From positions 416,980 through 480,979 of the forward strand of contig NZ_QFWV02000008.1 of NCBI RefSeq assembly GCF_003149475.2: a DNA stretch of 64,000 nt, read 5' to 3'. A program made the position numbers and the translations under genes. Shown here in pieces: positions 29,776 to 37,778 of the stretch; position 1 is the stretch's first letter; each line of letters opens with the position of its first letter. The notes under the pieces were generated by a model. It had not been told where the DNA came from and made no database searches. It worked only from the letters and a program-made list of their open reading frames with translations. The DNA is from Oceaniradius stylonematis (GTDB lineage: Bacteria; Pseudomonadota; Alphaproteobacteria; Rhizobiales; Rhizobiaceae).

Positions 29776-31263
29776 TCACCCCGCCTGATAATCCGGTGTC
29801 GTTGACAGGAATGTGCCGTAGGCGCGCGCGTCGGGATAGCTGAAATTTTCGACCAGCGGATTGGACCGCTTCCACTGCCGCGCGCCCATGTCCTGCATCA
29901 GCTCGTCGAAATGCTTGAAATGGAACGGCGCCGAGCAGAGCCCGCCATAGATTTTCGCTGCCGGCCGCTCATTGCGCTTCCAGTCGAGCATGTCGCCGAT
30001 ATTGGCCTCCATCTCGGCGCGGCTGGGCTGGTTGGCAAGCTTGCCGTCGGCATAGCGCACCAGCCAGTTGGCGATGATCTCGGCCGAAAGCACGGTGCAG
30101 AAGCTGGAGTTGAAGCCGACAAACCCCATGTCGGGCAGGTCCGGGTTCACCGCCAGGCGATAAACGCGATACTGGCCGTCCTGCTCGATCAGCTTGTCGC
30201 GGTATTCCTGCGGCAGATAGGGCACGCCCAGCTTCCAGCCGACGGCCAGGATCGCAACGTCGCAATCGACGGTTTCGCCATTGGTCAGATGCAGCCGGCT
30301 GCCCTCATAGCGGTCGAAGGTGCCGATCACTGGCTTGATCTTGCCCTCGTTCAGATATTCGAACAGCCCCGGCGTGACGATCGGGATCGAACAGGAAATG
30401 TCCTTTTCGATAGGAACGTCGGGGACCATGTTGTGCTTCTTCAGGCCCAGCTGCAGCTTGAGCAGCGTTTCCAGTGCGCGGAAATTGGCCCAGACAAGCG
30501 GCTTTGTGATCGCCGCAAGGGTGCGCGCGACAGCACCCCTGCCCCATGCGTTGAACTGCATTTCCTGCGCCCGCATGTAGAGCAGCCGCTTGAAGTTGAT
30601 GCCGCCGACGAAATATGGGATCCGCCAGGCATTTTCGAGATAGACGAGCGCGACCGATTTGGCGCCGCTTTTCACCGCATTGACCGCGATATCGGTCGCC
30701 GATTTCGAGCCGCCCAGAATGACCACGTTCTTGCCCGCACAGACGGCGGGATCGGTATATTCGGACGAATGCAACACCTGCCCGCCCTGGGCGATGAAAT
30801 CCTCCTGCCCCGGATGGCTGATGATGTTCTTTTCCGAGAACTGGCCGGTGCAGATGGCGACGAAGTCGAAATCCTCGGTCCAGCGCTGATTGCCGGCCTC
30901 AAGTGTCAGTGTCCAGCCGGGCTCGCCATCCGCACGGCGATCCATCGAGGCGACCGCCGTGTTGAGACAGAACAGCCGGCCGAGCCGGTGCTTGTCGGCA
31001 TAGGAATGCAGATAGGCGTGCACCTGCGGGCCCTTCGGCCATTCGGGATAATCATCCGGCATGGGATGATCGGTGAAACAGTAGAGGTCCTTTGGCGATT
31101 GGGTCTGCACGTCCGGATAGGAGCGCGACAGTTCCCACACACCGCCGAAATCGTGGCTGCGTTCGAACCCGCAGACCCGGTGACCCTTTTCGTCGAATGC
31201 CTTGGCGGCTGCAAGACCACTGACCCCGCCGCCAATGACGGCAACCTTCTTCCGCTTGACCAT
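29776..31263 (-). CDS. Flavin-containing monooxygenase (class B) of the kynurenine operon
   Basis: A 495-residue FMO/Baeyer-Villiger-like enzyme. FAD motif VAVIGGGVSGLAAAKAF at the N-terminus, VVILGGSKSATDIAVNAV as the NADPH Rossmann site, and ILAVGWKLGVPYLP corresponding to the C-terminal ATG motif. The start at 31263 follows GCGAGGACACATC. Not needed in the canonical tryptophan-to-anthranilate route, so it may widen the substrate range (for example indolic or sulfur/amine substrates) or add a step. Substrate unknown. Confidence 0.85.
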   Translation of the reverse strand: MVKRKKVAVIGGGVSGLAAAKAFDEKGHRVCGFERSHDFGGVWELSRSYPDVQTQSPKDLYCFTDHPMPDDYPEWPKGPQVHAYLHSYADKHRLGRLFCLNTAVASMDRRADGEPGWTLTLEAGNQRWTEDFDFVAICTGQFSEKNIISHPGQEDFIAQGGQVLHSSEYTDPAVCAGKNVVILGGSKSATDIAVNAVKSGAKSVALVYLENAWRIPYFVGGINFKRLLYMRAQEMQFNAWGRGAVARTLAAITKPLVWANFRALETLLKLQLGLKKHNMVPDVPIEKDISCSIPIVTPGLFEYLNEGKIKPVIGTFDRYEGSRLHLTNGETVDCDVAILAVGWKLGVPYLPQEYRDKLIEQDGQYRVYRLAVNPDLPDMGFVGFNSSFCTVLSAEIIANWLVRYADGKLANQPSRAEMEANIGDMLDWKRNERPAAKIYGGLCSAPFHFKHFDELMQDMGARQWKRSNPLVENFSYPDARAYGTFLSTTPDYQAG

Positions 31264-31279
31264 GATGTGTCCTCGCCGC

Positions 31280-31720
31280 TCAGGCCGCATCCGGCGGCGG
31301 CAGGAAGTCGACCTCGTGCAGCGCCGAAAGCCGCACCAGTTCCTCAGGATCGGTCACGCCGTCGAGCGCGACGAAAAGATCGAACAGCTTGCGCGCCGGC
31401 GCCACGCCGAAAACGCAGGTGGCGGCGGCACCCGAGCGGTTGAAAATGCCGTGCGCGACGCCTTTTGGCATGCGGATCGTGTCGCCGGGGCCCGCCTTGT
31501 GGACATCGCCGCCGAACTCCACCTCGAGCGCACCCTCGAGCATGATGATCCACTCGTCCTGCGTCGGATGGACATGCGGCGGAACGAACGTGCCTTCGGG
31601 AATGGCGGCGTGCCACAAAAACGCATTTGGGCTGTGCAGCTTGGGCGTATAGGTGTGGCCGACGACGTTCCAGCTCGTGCCGTCAAGGCCGTCCGACGCC
31701 GGTGTGATGCCCTGTTCCAT
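31280..31720 (-). CDS. Cupin-domain protein, first gene of the kynurenine operon
   Basis: A 146-residue cupin with motif 1 HVHPTQDEWIIMLEG and motif 2 RMPKGVAHGIFNRS; the metal ligands are two His, Glu and His. It is a paralogue of the cupin at 17541-17990, including the C-terminal VDFLPP. The ATG at 31720 follows GAGGGAGG. Its position at the head of the operon, before the FMO, suggests the two work together, but the reaction is not known to me. Confidence 0.85.
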   Translation of the reverse strand: MEQGITPASDGLDGTSWNVVGHTYTPKLHSPNAFLWHAAIPEGTFVPPHVHPTQDEWIIMLEGALEVEFGGDVHKAGPGDTIRMPKGVAHGIFNRSGAAATCVFGVAPARKLFDLFVALDGVTDPEELVRLSALHEVDFLPPPDAA

Positions 31721-31826
31721 GGTTTCCTCCCTCGAACATGTCGCATTGGCATCGATCACCATGCACCGGTTCGGCGCGTCGGCTTATCCAGATTGCGAAT
31801 CCAATTCGTGTATCGATATTTTGAGC

Positions 31827-31854
31827 TTGAAATAAATCGGCCCCACGCTAGTCT
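31827..31854 (+). promoter_or_regulatory. Putative promoter of the AraC regulator, possibly leaderless
   Basis: TTGAAA at 31827-31832, a 16-base spacer and TAGTCT at 31849-31854 put +1 at about the A of the ATG at 31861. No Shine-Dalgarno precedes that ATG. The intergenic region also holds CGAAT-CCA-ATTCG (31796-31808) and TATCGATA (31811-31818), possible activator sites for the divergent cupin operon. Confidence 0.4.
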
Positions 31855-31860
31855 CGGTCC

Positions 31861-32838
31861 ATGGAGCAAACGACCGGGTCGGACGGACTGTTGGCTGCGC
31901 ACGGGGTTTTGCGCACCAACGATCTTGACGCCGCCCGCCATGCCGTGGCCGGCCGATTCTGCGATCACCGGCTGACATTGACCGCGGGCCACAGCGTGTC
32001 GGTGCGCCACAATCATGTCGGCGGCCAGCACATCTCGCTGAACGTGCTCGGCTATGGCGGCGACGTTGCGATCGATCCCGGCATGCTGGGTGACTTCTAC
32101 CTGCTGCAGATTCCGCTGACCGGCGAGGCACTGATCGCCCATCGGGGCGAAGAGGTCTGCGCCAGCCCGGAAAGGGCATCCATTCTCAACCCGGACCGCC
32201 CGACGCGGATGCGATGGCGTGCCGATTGCCGCAAGCTGCTGGTTCAGATCGAAGAGCGGTTTCTGCACAGCGTGGCGGAAGACGCCGCCGGCGCCGCCCT
32301 GCCCGGCCCGGTCCGGTTCGACCCGGCGGTCGATCTGCGCGGCAGACCGGGACGCAGGCTCCGGGCGCTGGCGCTGACCATGGCTCAGGCCGTCGATGCG
32401 GGCCGGCTCTATACCGGAAAACCCGGACTGCGCGAGATGGCGGCCGAGCGCGAACTGGCGCGCCAACTCCTGGCGCTGCAGCCCAGCAACGTGTCGCACA
32501 TGGTGCGGGCCGATACCGGCGCGGCCCGGCCGGTGCATCTGCGCCGGGCGGTCGAGTTCATCCACAGCCACTATGCCGAGCCGATCGGCCTTGACGATAT
32601 CGCGGCCAGGGCCGGCGTGCACCCGCGCAACCTTCAGATCGGTTTCAAAAGGGCATTCGGCCGGTCGCCGATCTCCTACCTGCGCGACGTCCGGCTCGAT
32701 GCGGCACGGTATCACCTGTCGGCCCGTCAGAACCGCGACAGCGTCACTGAAACCGCTTTCGCCTGCGGCTTTTCCCATCTGGGGCGCTTTTCGCGCGACT
32801 ACCGCGCCCGTTTCGGCCAATTGCCCAGCCAGGGCTGA
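31861..32838 (+). CDS. AraC-family transcriptional regulator (FeaR-like)
   Basis: A 325-residue regulator with an N-terminal AraC-binding-like beta domain (about 1-190) and a C-terminal double helix-turn-helix (about 225-325: GLDDIAARAGVHPRNLQIGFKRAFGRSPISYLR in sequence, read as helices, then ETAFACGFSHLGRFSRDYRARFG). It is divergent from the cupin-FMO-kynB-kynA-kynU operon, so it is the likely activator, perhaps with kynurenine or tryptophan as effector. This is inferred from position. Confidence 0.85.
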   Translation: MEQTTGSDGLLAAHGVLRTNDLDAARHAVAGRFCDHRLTLTAGHSVSVRHNHVGGQHISLNVLGYGGDVAIDPGMLGDFYLLQIPLTGEALIAHRGEEVCASPERASILNPDRPTRMRWRADCRKLLVQIEERFLHSVAEDAAGAALPGPVRFDPAVDLRGRPGRRLRALALTMAQAVDAGRLYTGKPGLREMAAERELARQLLALQPSNVSHMVRADTGAARPVHLRRAVEFIHSHYAEPIGLDDIAARAGVHPRNLQIGFKRAFGRSPISYLRDVRLDAARYHLSARQNRDSVTETAFACGFSHLGRFSRDYRARFGQLPSQG

Positions 32839-32899
32839 CTGATCGCATCGGCGTTCTTGACCGCACGCCATGGTCCGGCCCTGTTAGGTCTGCGCTGTC

Positions 32900-32918
32900 G
32901 GCGCCGGTTTCCGGCGCC
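32900..32918. terminator. GC hairpin between convergent araC and lacI genes
   Basis: Perfect eight-base arms GGCGCCGG/CCGGCGCC with a TTT loop, 62 bases after the araC stop and 150 bases from the lacI stop. No T tract on either side. The rest of the 229-base gap (32839-33067) holds nothing I can support. Confidence 0.4.
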
Positions 32919-33067
32919 GGCCCTGCCCGCAAAGGTCACGATCCGGCCGCCAGCGGCAAAGTCCGGCCGAATTCGTGGCTCTCGACTGTGCCGGTGACGA
33001 AAATCCGGGCGCGGCCAAGCGCTCGGCATGCAGGCGTAACACGCAGGCCGCCTGCCTCGGCAACCGG

Positions 33068-34135
33068 TCATGGCGCTCGGGCACGAACACCGCCCCCTTC
33101 GGCCCGACCCGGTTGAAGCGTCCGGTCCGTGGTGGCCCGGGGCACCACTTCAAAACCCAGATCGACGACCGGCTGGCTTGTCTCTTCGCCGCGCAAGGCC
33201 GCACCCAGCAATGACATTGCCTGCCGCCCCATCTCGTGGCGAAAGGTGAGCACGCTGGTAATCGAAGGATGTGCGGCTGCCATCATCTCAAGATCGTTGA
33301 AGCCGCAAATCCCCATCTGTCCGGGCACGGCGATGCGCCGTCGCTGGCATTCGAACAGCGCCCCGACGGCCAAATCGTCATTGTTGCAGAAAACGGCATC
33401 GGTGTCGGGCGCGGTGGACAGCAGATCGGCCATCAGGTGTCCGCCAAGCGTGACCGATGAAGGCTGCGGGGTGGTCACGATGCGGGCCTCATCCAGCAGT
33501 CCGGCGGGCGACAGACACACCCTGAAGCCTTCCAGGCGGCGCTGCGTCCTGGGATCGAGCCGGGCGCCCAGAAAGCCGATCCTGCGATAGCCCGCGTCCA
33601 ACAGGTGTCGCGTGGCGGCCCCGGCGGCCTCGCGGTGTGAAAAACCGACCATCATGTCGAACGGGTCCGGCCCGGTTTCCATGATCTGCACGATGCGGCA
33701 TGGCGCCGAACGCAGCAGTCCGGCCGTCGCCTCGGACTGGTCTATGCCCGATATGATCAGGCCGGCCGGCTTCTGGCTGAGGAACGTCCGCACGAGGTCT
33801 TCCTCGGCGATCGGCGAATAGCGCGAATTGCCCAGTTGCACCTGCCAGGGCGTGCCTTCCGCCGCATCGTAGATGCCGCGCATGACATCGGCGAAGACGT
33901 TGTTGGTCACCGAAGGCACGATCACGCCGATCACGTTGGTGCGCCCGGCGGCAAGCGCGCGCGCCGCCGGATCGGGCACATAGCCCAGCCGTTCGATGAC
34001 GGCCTGGATGGCATCGCGGGACCTGGCCGACACGCGGTCGGGATTGCGTAGGGCCCGGGAGACGGTCATAGCGCTAACACCAGCTTCGCGTGCAACGTCG
34101 GCGAGCGTGACGCCGCTTCTGCCCCTGTTTTTCAT
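33068..34135 (-). CDS. LacI-family transcriptional regulator
   Basis: A 355-residue repressor. The N-terminal helix-turn-helix is VTLADVAREAGVSAMTVSRAL (about residues 9-29, here listed in two parts: VTLADVAREAG and VSAMTVSRAL) with the hinge NPDRVSARSRDAIQ. A periplasmic-binding-like effector domain follows. The ATG at 34135 has AAGGGAAAACCG. Divergent from the kinase/TRAP operon; the palindrome at 34192-34209 is its expected operator. It resembles GntR-type LacI repressors of gluconate genes. Confidence 0.9.
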   Translation of the reverse strand: MKNRGRSGVTLADVAREAGVSAMTVSRALRNPDRVSARSRDAIQAVIERLGYVPDPAARALAAGRTNVIGVIVPSVTNNVFADVMRGIYDAAEGTPWQVQLGNSRYSPIAEEDLVRTFLSQKPAGLIISGIDQSEATAGLLRSAPCRIVQIMETGPDPFDMMVGFSHREAAGAATRHLLDAGYRRIGFLGARLDPRTQRRLEGFRVCLSPAGLLDEARIVTTPQPSSVTLGGHLMADLLSTAPDTDAVFCNNDDLAVGALFECQRRRIAVPGQMGICGFNDLEMMAAAHPSITSVLTFRHEMGRQAMSLLGAALRGEETSQPVVDLGFEVVPRATTDRTLQPGRAEGGGVRARAP

Positions 34136-34191
34136 CGGTTTTCCCTTGATGGACGCCCATCGTGACGATAACGGAATTTTCCAAGTTGACA

Positions 34192-34209
34192 AATGTTAGC
34201 GCTATCATT
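34192..34209. promoter_or_regulatory. LacI-type operator and -35 region upstream of gntK
   Basis: AATGTTAGC/GCTATCATT is an 18-base palindrome with one mismatch around a central GC, typical of LacI-family operators. It directly follows TTGACA at 34186-34191, a likely -35 element of the plus-strand operon, so repressor and polymerase would compete. 46 bases upstream of the TTG start of the kinase. Confidence 0.65.
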
Positions 34210-34237
34210 CACATTGATGGCATGGAGGATTTCGATA

Positions 34238-34819
34238 TTGCAAGTGGCGACGACCAACCTGGTAGCGGTGGTGATGGGTCCGTGCGGTGTCGGCAAAAGC
34301 GCCGTTGCGGCCGAAGCGGCGCGCCGAATGGGAGGCGGTTTCGTCGAGGCGGACGACCACCACACGGCACATGCCAAGGCACGCATGGCCGCCGGCGACG
34401 CCTTGACGGACGATGCAAGAATGCCGTGGCTGGACCGTGTCGGCGAGGCCGCGCGGCAGGCCGAACGGCCAACCATCGTCGCCTGCTCGGCGCTCAAGCG
34501 CCAATATCGCGACCGGCTGCGGCATGTGTTGGGATCGGTCCTGTTCGTCCACCTGACCGCACCGCGCCAGGTGATCGCCGAGCGGCTGGCCGCGCGCCGG
34601 GGCCATTTCGCGGGTGCCGAACTTCTGGACAGCCAGCTTGCGACGCTCGAACCGCTCGGCCCCGACGAGGCCGGGATCACGCTTGACGTCCGGGCGCCGC
34701 TCGCCTCTGTTTGCGAGACGGTGCTGGACTTCATGGCCGCCCAAGCGGTGGCAAACTTCAAACAGGATGACGGCGGCGCAACGTCGAACGTCATCCGCCA
34801 GCACATGCAAGGGAGGTAA
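34238..34819 (+). CDS. Gluconokinase (carbohydrate kinase, GntK family)
   Basis: A 193-residue P-loop kinase that phosphorylates D-gluconate or a related aldonate at C6. Walker A GPCGVGKS (about residue 14-21), then the family ADDHHTAHAKARMAAGDALTDD region and CSALKRQYRDRLR. Start: the best candidate is the TTG at 34238, nine bases after GGAGG; a GTG at 34244 is also possible, and the ATG at 34193 lies in the operator. About 15 residues longer than typical GntK at the C-terminus. First gene of the TRAP operon. Confidence 0.82.
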   Translation: MQVATTNLVAVVMGPCGVGKSAVAAEAARRMGGGFVEADDHHTAHAKARMAAGDALTDDARMPWLDRVGEAARQAERPTIVACSALKRQYRDRLRHVLGSVLFVHLTAPRQVIAERLAARRGHFAGAELLDSQLATLEPLGPDEAGITLDVRAPLASVCETVLDFMAAQAVANFKQDDGGATSNVIRQHMQGR

Positions 34820-34824
34820 TCCGC

Positions 34825-35847
34825 ATGTTCAAGACACTCACCAAATTGGCCCTCGCCTCATTGGTCGGCGCCGCGCTCGGCATCTCGGCCCATGCCCAGG
34901 AGATGACGCTGAAGTTCCAGTCGTCCGATCCGGCCGGCAACCCCAACTTCATCCTGCAGCAGGGCTGGGCCGAGAGCGTCAGCGAAAAGACCGGCGGCCG
35001 GCTGGCGATCGAGCTTCTGCCCGTGGAATCCATCGTCGCGCACAATGAAACCCAGGACGCCATCGCTGCCGGCATTCTCGACGGCCACGTGACCGATACG
35101 TCCTATTTCGCCGGCAAGGATCCGGCCTTCGGTCTGATCGCCAACCCCGTGGGCGCATGGTCGGCGCCGCAGGAAATGTTCGACTTCATGAGCGATGGCG
35201 GCGGCAAGGAGCTGATGAACGAGTTGCTCGAGCCCTACGGACTGCGCTTCATCGGAGCGACCACGCCGGGTCTTGAGGCGTTCGTCTCGAAGGTGCCGCT
35301 CACCGGCGTCGACGACCTTCAGGGCCTGAAGATGCGTGCGCCCGAAGGGCTCGTGCAGCAGGTGTTCGCCGCAGCCGGTGCCGCACCGGTGAACCTGCCC
35401 GGTTCGGAAGTGTTCACCTCGCTGGACAAGGGCGTGATCGATGCCGCCGACTATTCGGTGTTTTCCACCAACCAGGCCCAGGGCATGCACGACGTTGCGC
35501 CCAACCCGGTCTATCCCGGCTTCCACTCCATGCCGCTCGTCGAAATCTCGATGAACAAGGCCAAGTGGGATGCTCTGCCCGAAGACATGCAAGCTGCGCT
35601 TGAGGAGAGCGTCGCCGAGTTCGCCCTGTCGCAGGTCGCCGCTCTCGCCGCCAAGGATGAGGAAGCTGTCGCGGCGGCAAAGGCCGGCGGCGAGGTGACC
35701 GTTCATGACTGGCCGGCCGAGGAGCGCGCCAAGTTCCGCACGATCGCGACCGGCGAGTGGGCCAAGGTGGCCGAGCGCTCCGAGAACGCCCAGCGGGTCT
35801 ACGAAGTCCTGACCGGATACCTCAAAGAAAACGGCATGATGAACTGA
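34825..35847 (+). CDS. TRAP transporter substrate-binding protein (DctP family)
   Basis: A 340-residue periplasmic binding protein. Signal peptide MFKTLTKLALASLVGAALGISAHA, cleaved before Gln-Glu. The family helix GVDDLQGLKMRAPEGLVQQVF contains the conserved Arg that binds the substrate carboxylate. The ATG at 34825 follows AAGGGAGG. The ligand is an acid, probably an aldonate or uronate given the neighbouring kinase and dehydratase. Confidence 0.92.
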   Translation: MFKTLTKLALASLVGAALGISAHAQEMTLKFQSSDPAGNPNFILQQGWAESVSEKTGGRLAIELLPVESIVAHNETQDAIAAGILDGHVTDTSYFAGKDPAFGLIANPVGAWSAPQEMFDFMSDGGGKELMNELLEPYGLRFIGATTPGLEAFVSKVPLTGVDDLQGLKMRAPEGLVQQVFAAAGAAPVNLPGSEVFTSLDKGVIDAADYSVFSTNQAQGMHDVAPNPVYPGFHSMPLVEISMNKAKWDALPEDMQAALEESVAEFALSQVAALAAKDEEAVAAAKAGGEVTVHDWPAEERAKFRTIATGEWAKVAERSENAQRVYEVLTGYLKENGMMN

Positions 35848-35869
35848 GGCGAGAGCCGTCATGTGCATG

Positions 35870-35895
35870 ACCGGGCGGCTTGCCGCCCGGTTTTC
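35870..35895 (+). terminator. Intercistronic rho-independent terminator/attenuator between dctP and dctQ
   Basis: Perfect ten-base stem ACCGGGCGGC/GCCGCCCGGT with a TT loop, followed by TTTTCTCT. It lies 22 bases after the dctP stop and just before the dctQ Shine-Dalgarno (GGGAGGGG). It should end part of the transcripts, giving more binding protein than membrane subunits. Confidence 0.75.
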
Positions 35896-35912
35896 TCTGG
35901 GAGGGGATCACC

Positions 35913-36461
35913 ATGGAAACACCTGAGCACACGCCGGTCGAGCGGCCCGCCGGATCGATCCCCGAGGCTGGCTGGCTCGGGCGCTGGATCGACCGGGGCG
36001 GACTGGTCTTCGCCACGGGCATCGTCCTGTCGGTGCTCATCCTCATGAATGAGGTGATCCTGCGCTATGTCTTCAACGCGCCGACCATCTGGGCGCACGA
36101 GACCGTCATCTTCCTGTGCGGCATCGCCTTCGTCTATGGGGGGCTATACTGCTGCGCCCAGGACCGGCACATCCGCGTCGTGCTGATCTACGACGCTATT
36201 CCGCGCCGCATCAAACGCATCTTCGACACGATCATCTCGATCATCTGCGCCGCCGCCAGCGCCATGTTCGCCTGGGCCGCCTGGCTGATGGTCCAGCGCG
36301 CCGCGTTCCGGCCGGACGGCACGTTCCGGCTCGAACGCACCGGCAGCGCCTGGGACCCGGTCTATCCCGGTCTGCTGAAGGTCTTCCTTCTGATCGTCCT
36401 CACGGTGATGGCGGTGCAGTTCATCATCCTCGCATGGAACTATGCTCGGGGCCGGAAGTGA
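35913..36461 (+). CDS. TRAP transporter small permease (DctQ family)
   Basis: A 182-residue membrane protein with four hydrophobic segments (about residues 30-52, 62-85, 105-130 and 145-170). The family motif NEVILRYVFNAPTIWAHE is present. The ATG at 35913 follows GGGAGGGG. Stop overlaps the dctM start by one base. Confidence 0.9.
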   Translation: METPEHTPVERPAGSIPEAGWLGRWIDRGGLVFATGIVLSVLILMNEVILRYVFNAPTIWAHETVIFLCGIAFVYGGLYCCAQDRHIRVVLIYDAIPRRIKRIFDTIISIICAAASAMFAWAAWLMVQRAAFRPDGTFRLERTGSAWDPVYPGLLKVFLLIVLTVMAVQFIILAWNYARGRK

Positions 36462-37777
36462 TGGAATTGTTCGGTTCCTTCCAGGCCCTGGGCATCGAGG
36501 GTGGCACGCTCCTGATGTTCGCCATGTTGCTGGGGCTTCTCGTCACCGGCATCCCGCTGGCCTATGTGACATTGCTGGTCGCGCTGATCTTCGCGCTGGG
36601 CTGGTTCGGCCCGATGGCCGTCCCGCTGATCACCAGCCGCGTCTATTCGTTCGTCTCGTCCTTCGTGTTCGTCTCGGTGCCGATGTTCGTTCTGATGGCG
36701 GCGATCCTCGACCGCTCGGGCATCGCACGCGATCTGTTCGACGCGATGAAGCTCGTCGGCGGCCGGCTGCGCGGCGGCGTGGCGATCCAGACCATCTTCG
36801 TCGCGGTGATCCTTGCGGCGATGAGCGGCATCATCGGCGGCGAGGTGGTGCTGCTGGGGCTTGTCGCGCTGCCGCAGATGCTGCGGCTTGGCTATGACAA
36901 GCATCTGGCGATCGGCGTCGTCTGCGCCGGCGGCGCCCTCGGCACCATGGTGCCCCCTTCGATTGTCCTGATCATCTATGGTCTGACGGCGAACGTCTCG
37001 GTGGGCGATCTGTTCACGGCCGCCTTCATCCCGGGCCTGATGCTTGCCGGCTTCTACATCGCCTATATCCTGATCCGCGCCTATCTGAACCCCGAGATCG
37101 CGCCGATCCCCGAAGGCCCGGACGTGCCGATGAGCGAAAAACTGCGCCTGCTCAAGGGGCTGATCCTGCCGCTGCTGGTCGTCGCCGGCGTCCTGGGCTC
37201 GATCTATGGCGGCATCGCCAGCGTGACCGAGGCGTCGGCGGTTGGCGTGGCGGGCGTCCTGCTGTCCACCGTCATCCGCGGCGAGTTCACGCTAGAACTG
37301 CTCAAGGGCGCCGCCCTCCAGACCCTGCGCACCGTCGGCATGATCGTCTGGATCGGCATCGGTGCTTCGGCCCTGGTCGGTGTGTTCAACCTGATGGGCG
37401 GCATCAATTTCGTCTCCCAGCTGATCACCGGCATCTCCGAGAACCCGCTGATCATCCTGCTGTTCATGATGCTGATCCTGTTCGTCCTGGGCATGTTCCT
37501 CGACTGGGTCGGCATCGCGCTTCTGACCATGCCGATCTTCGTGCCGATCATCACGCAGCTCGGCTATGATCCGGTCTGGTTCGGCGTCCTGTTCTGCATG
37601 AACATGCAGGTCTCCTTCCTGTCGCCGCCATTCGGACCGGCCGCCTTCTATCTCAAGAGCGTTGCGCCGCCGGACATCTCGCTGGCGACGATCTTCCGCT
37701 CGCTGCTGCCGTTCATCTGCCTGCAAGTGCTGGCGCTTGCCGTGCTGATCGCCTTCCCCGGCATCACCGGGCGGTAG
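36461..37777 (+). CDS. TRAP transporter large permease (DctM family)
   Basis: A 438-residue polytopic membrane protein, the sodium-coupled transport subunit. Landmarks: VFVSVPMFVLMAAILDRSG, MSGIIGGEVVLLG, VPPSIVLIIYGL and, near the end, NMQVSFLSPPFGPAAFYLK. The start ATG at 36461 uses the TGATG junction with dctQ; the frame is open upstream without coding sense. Confidence 0.93.
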   Translation: MELFGSFQALGIEGGTLLMFAMLLGLLVTGIPLAYVTLLVALIFALGWFGPMAVPLITSRVYSFVSSFVFVSVPMFVLMAAILDRSGIARDLFDAMKLVGGRLRGGVAIQTIFVAVILAAMSGIIGGEVVLLGLVALPQMLRLGYDKHLAIGVVCAGGALGTMVPPSIVLIIYGLTANVSVGDLFTAAFIPGLMLAGFYIAYILIRAYLNPEIAPIPEGPDVPMSEKLRLLKGLILPLLVVAGVLGSIYGGIASVTEASAVGVAGVLLSTVIRGEFTLELLKGAALQTLRTVGMIVWIGIGASALVGVFNLMGGINFVSQLITGISENPLIILLFMMLILFVLGMFLDWVGIALLTMPIFVPIITQLGYDPVWFGVLFCMNMQVSFLSPPFGPAAFYLKSVAPPDISLATIFRSLLPFICLQVLALAVLIAFPGITGR

Positions 37778-37778
37778 C

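Noticed and set aside
34186-34199. TTGAC-AAAT-GTTAG, one mismatch from the FNR-like palindrome
   Set aside because: It is made of the gntK -35 hexamer and the left arm of the LacI operator, which explain it better.
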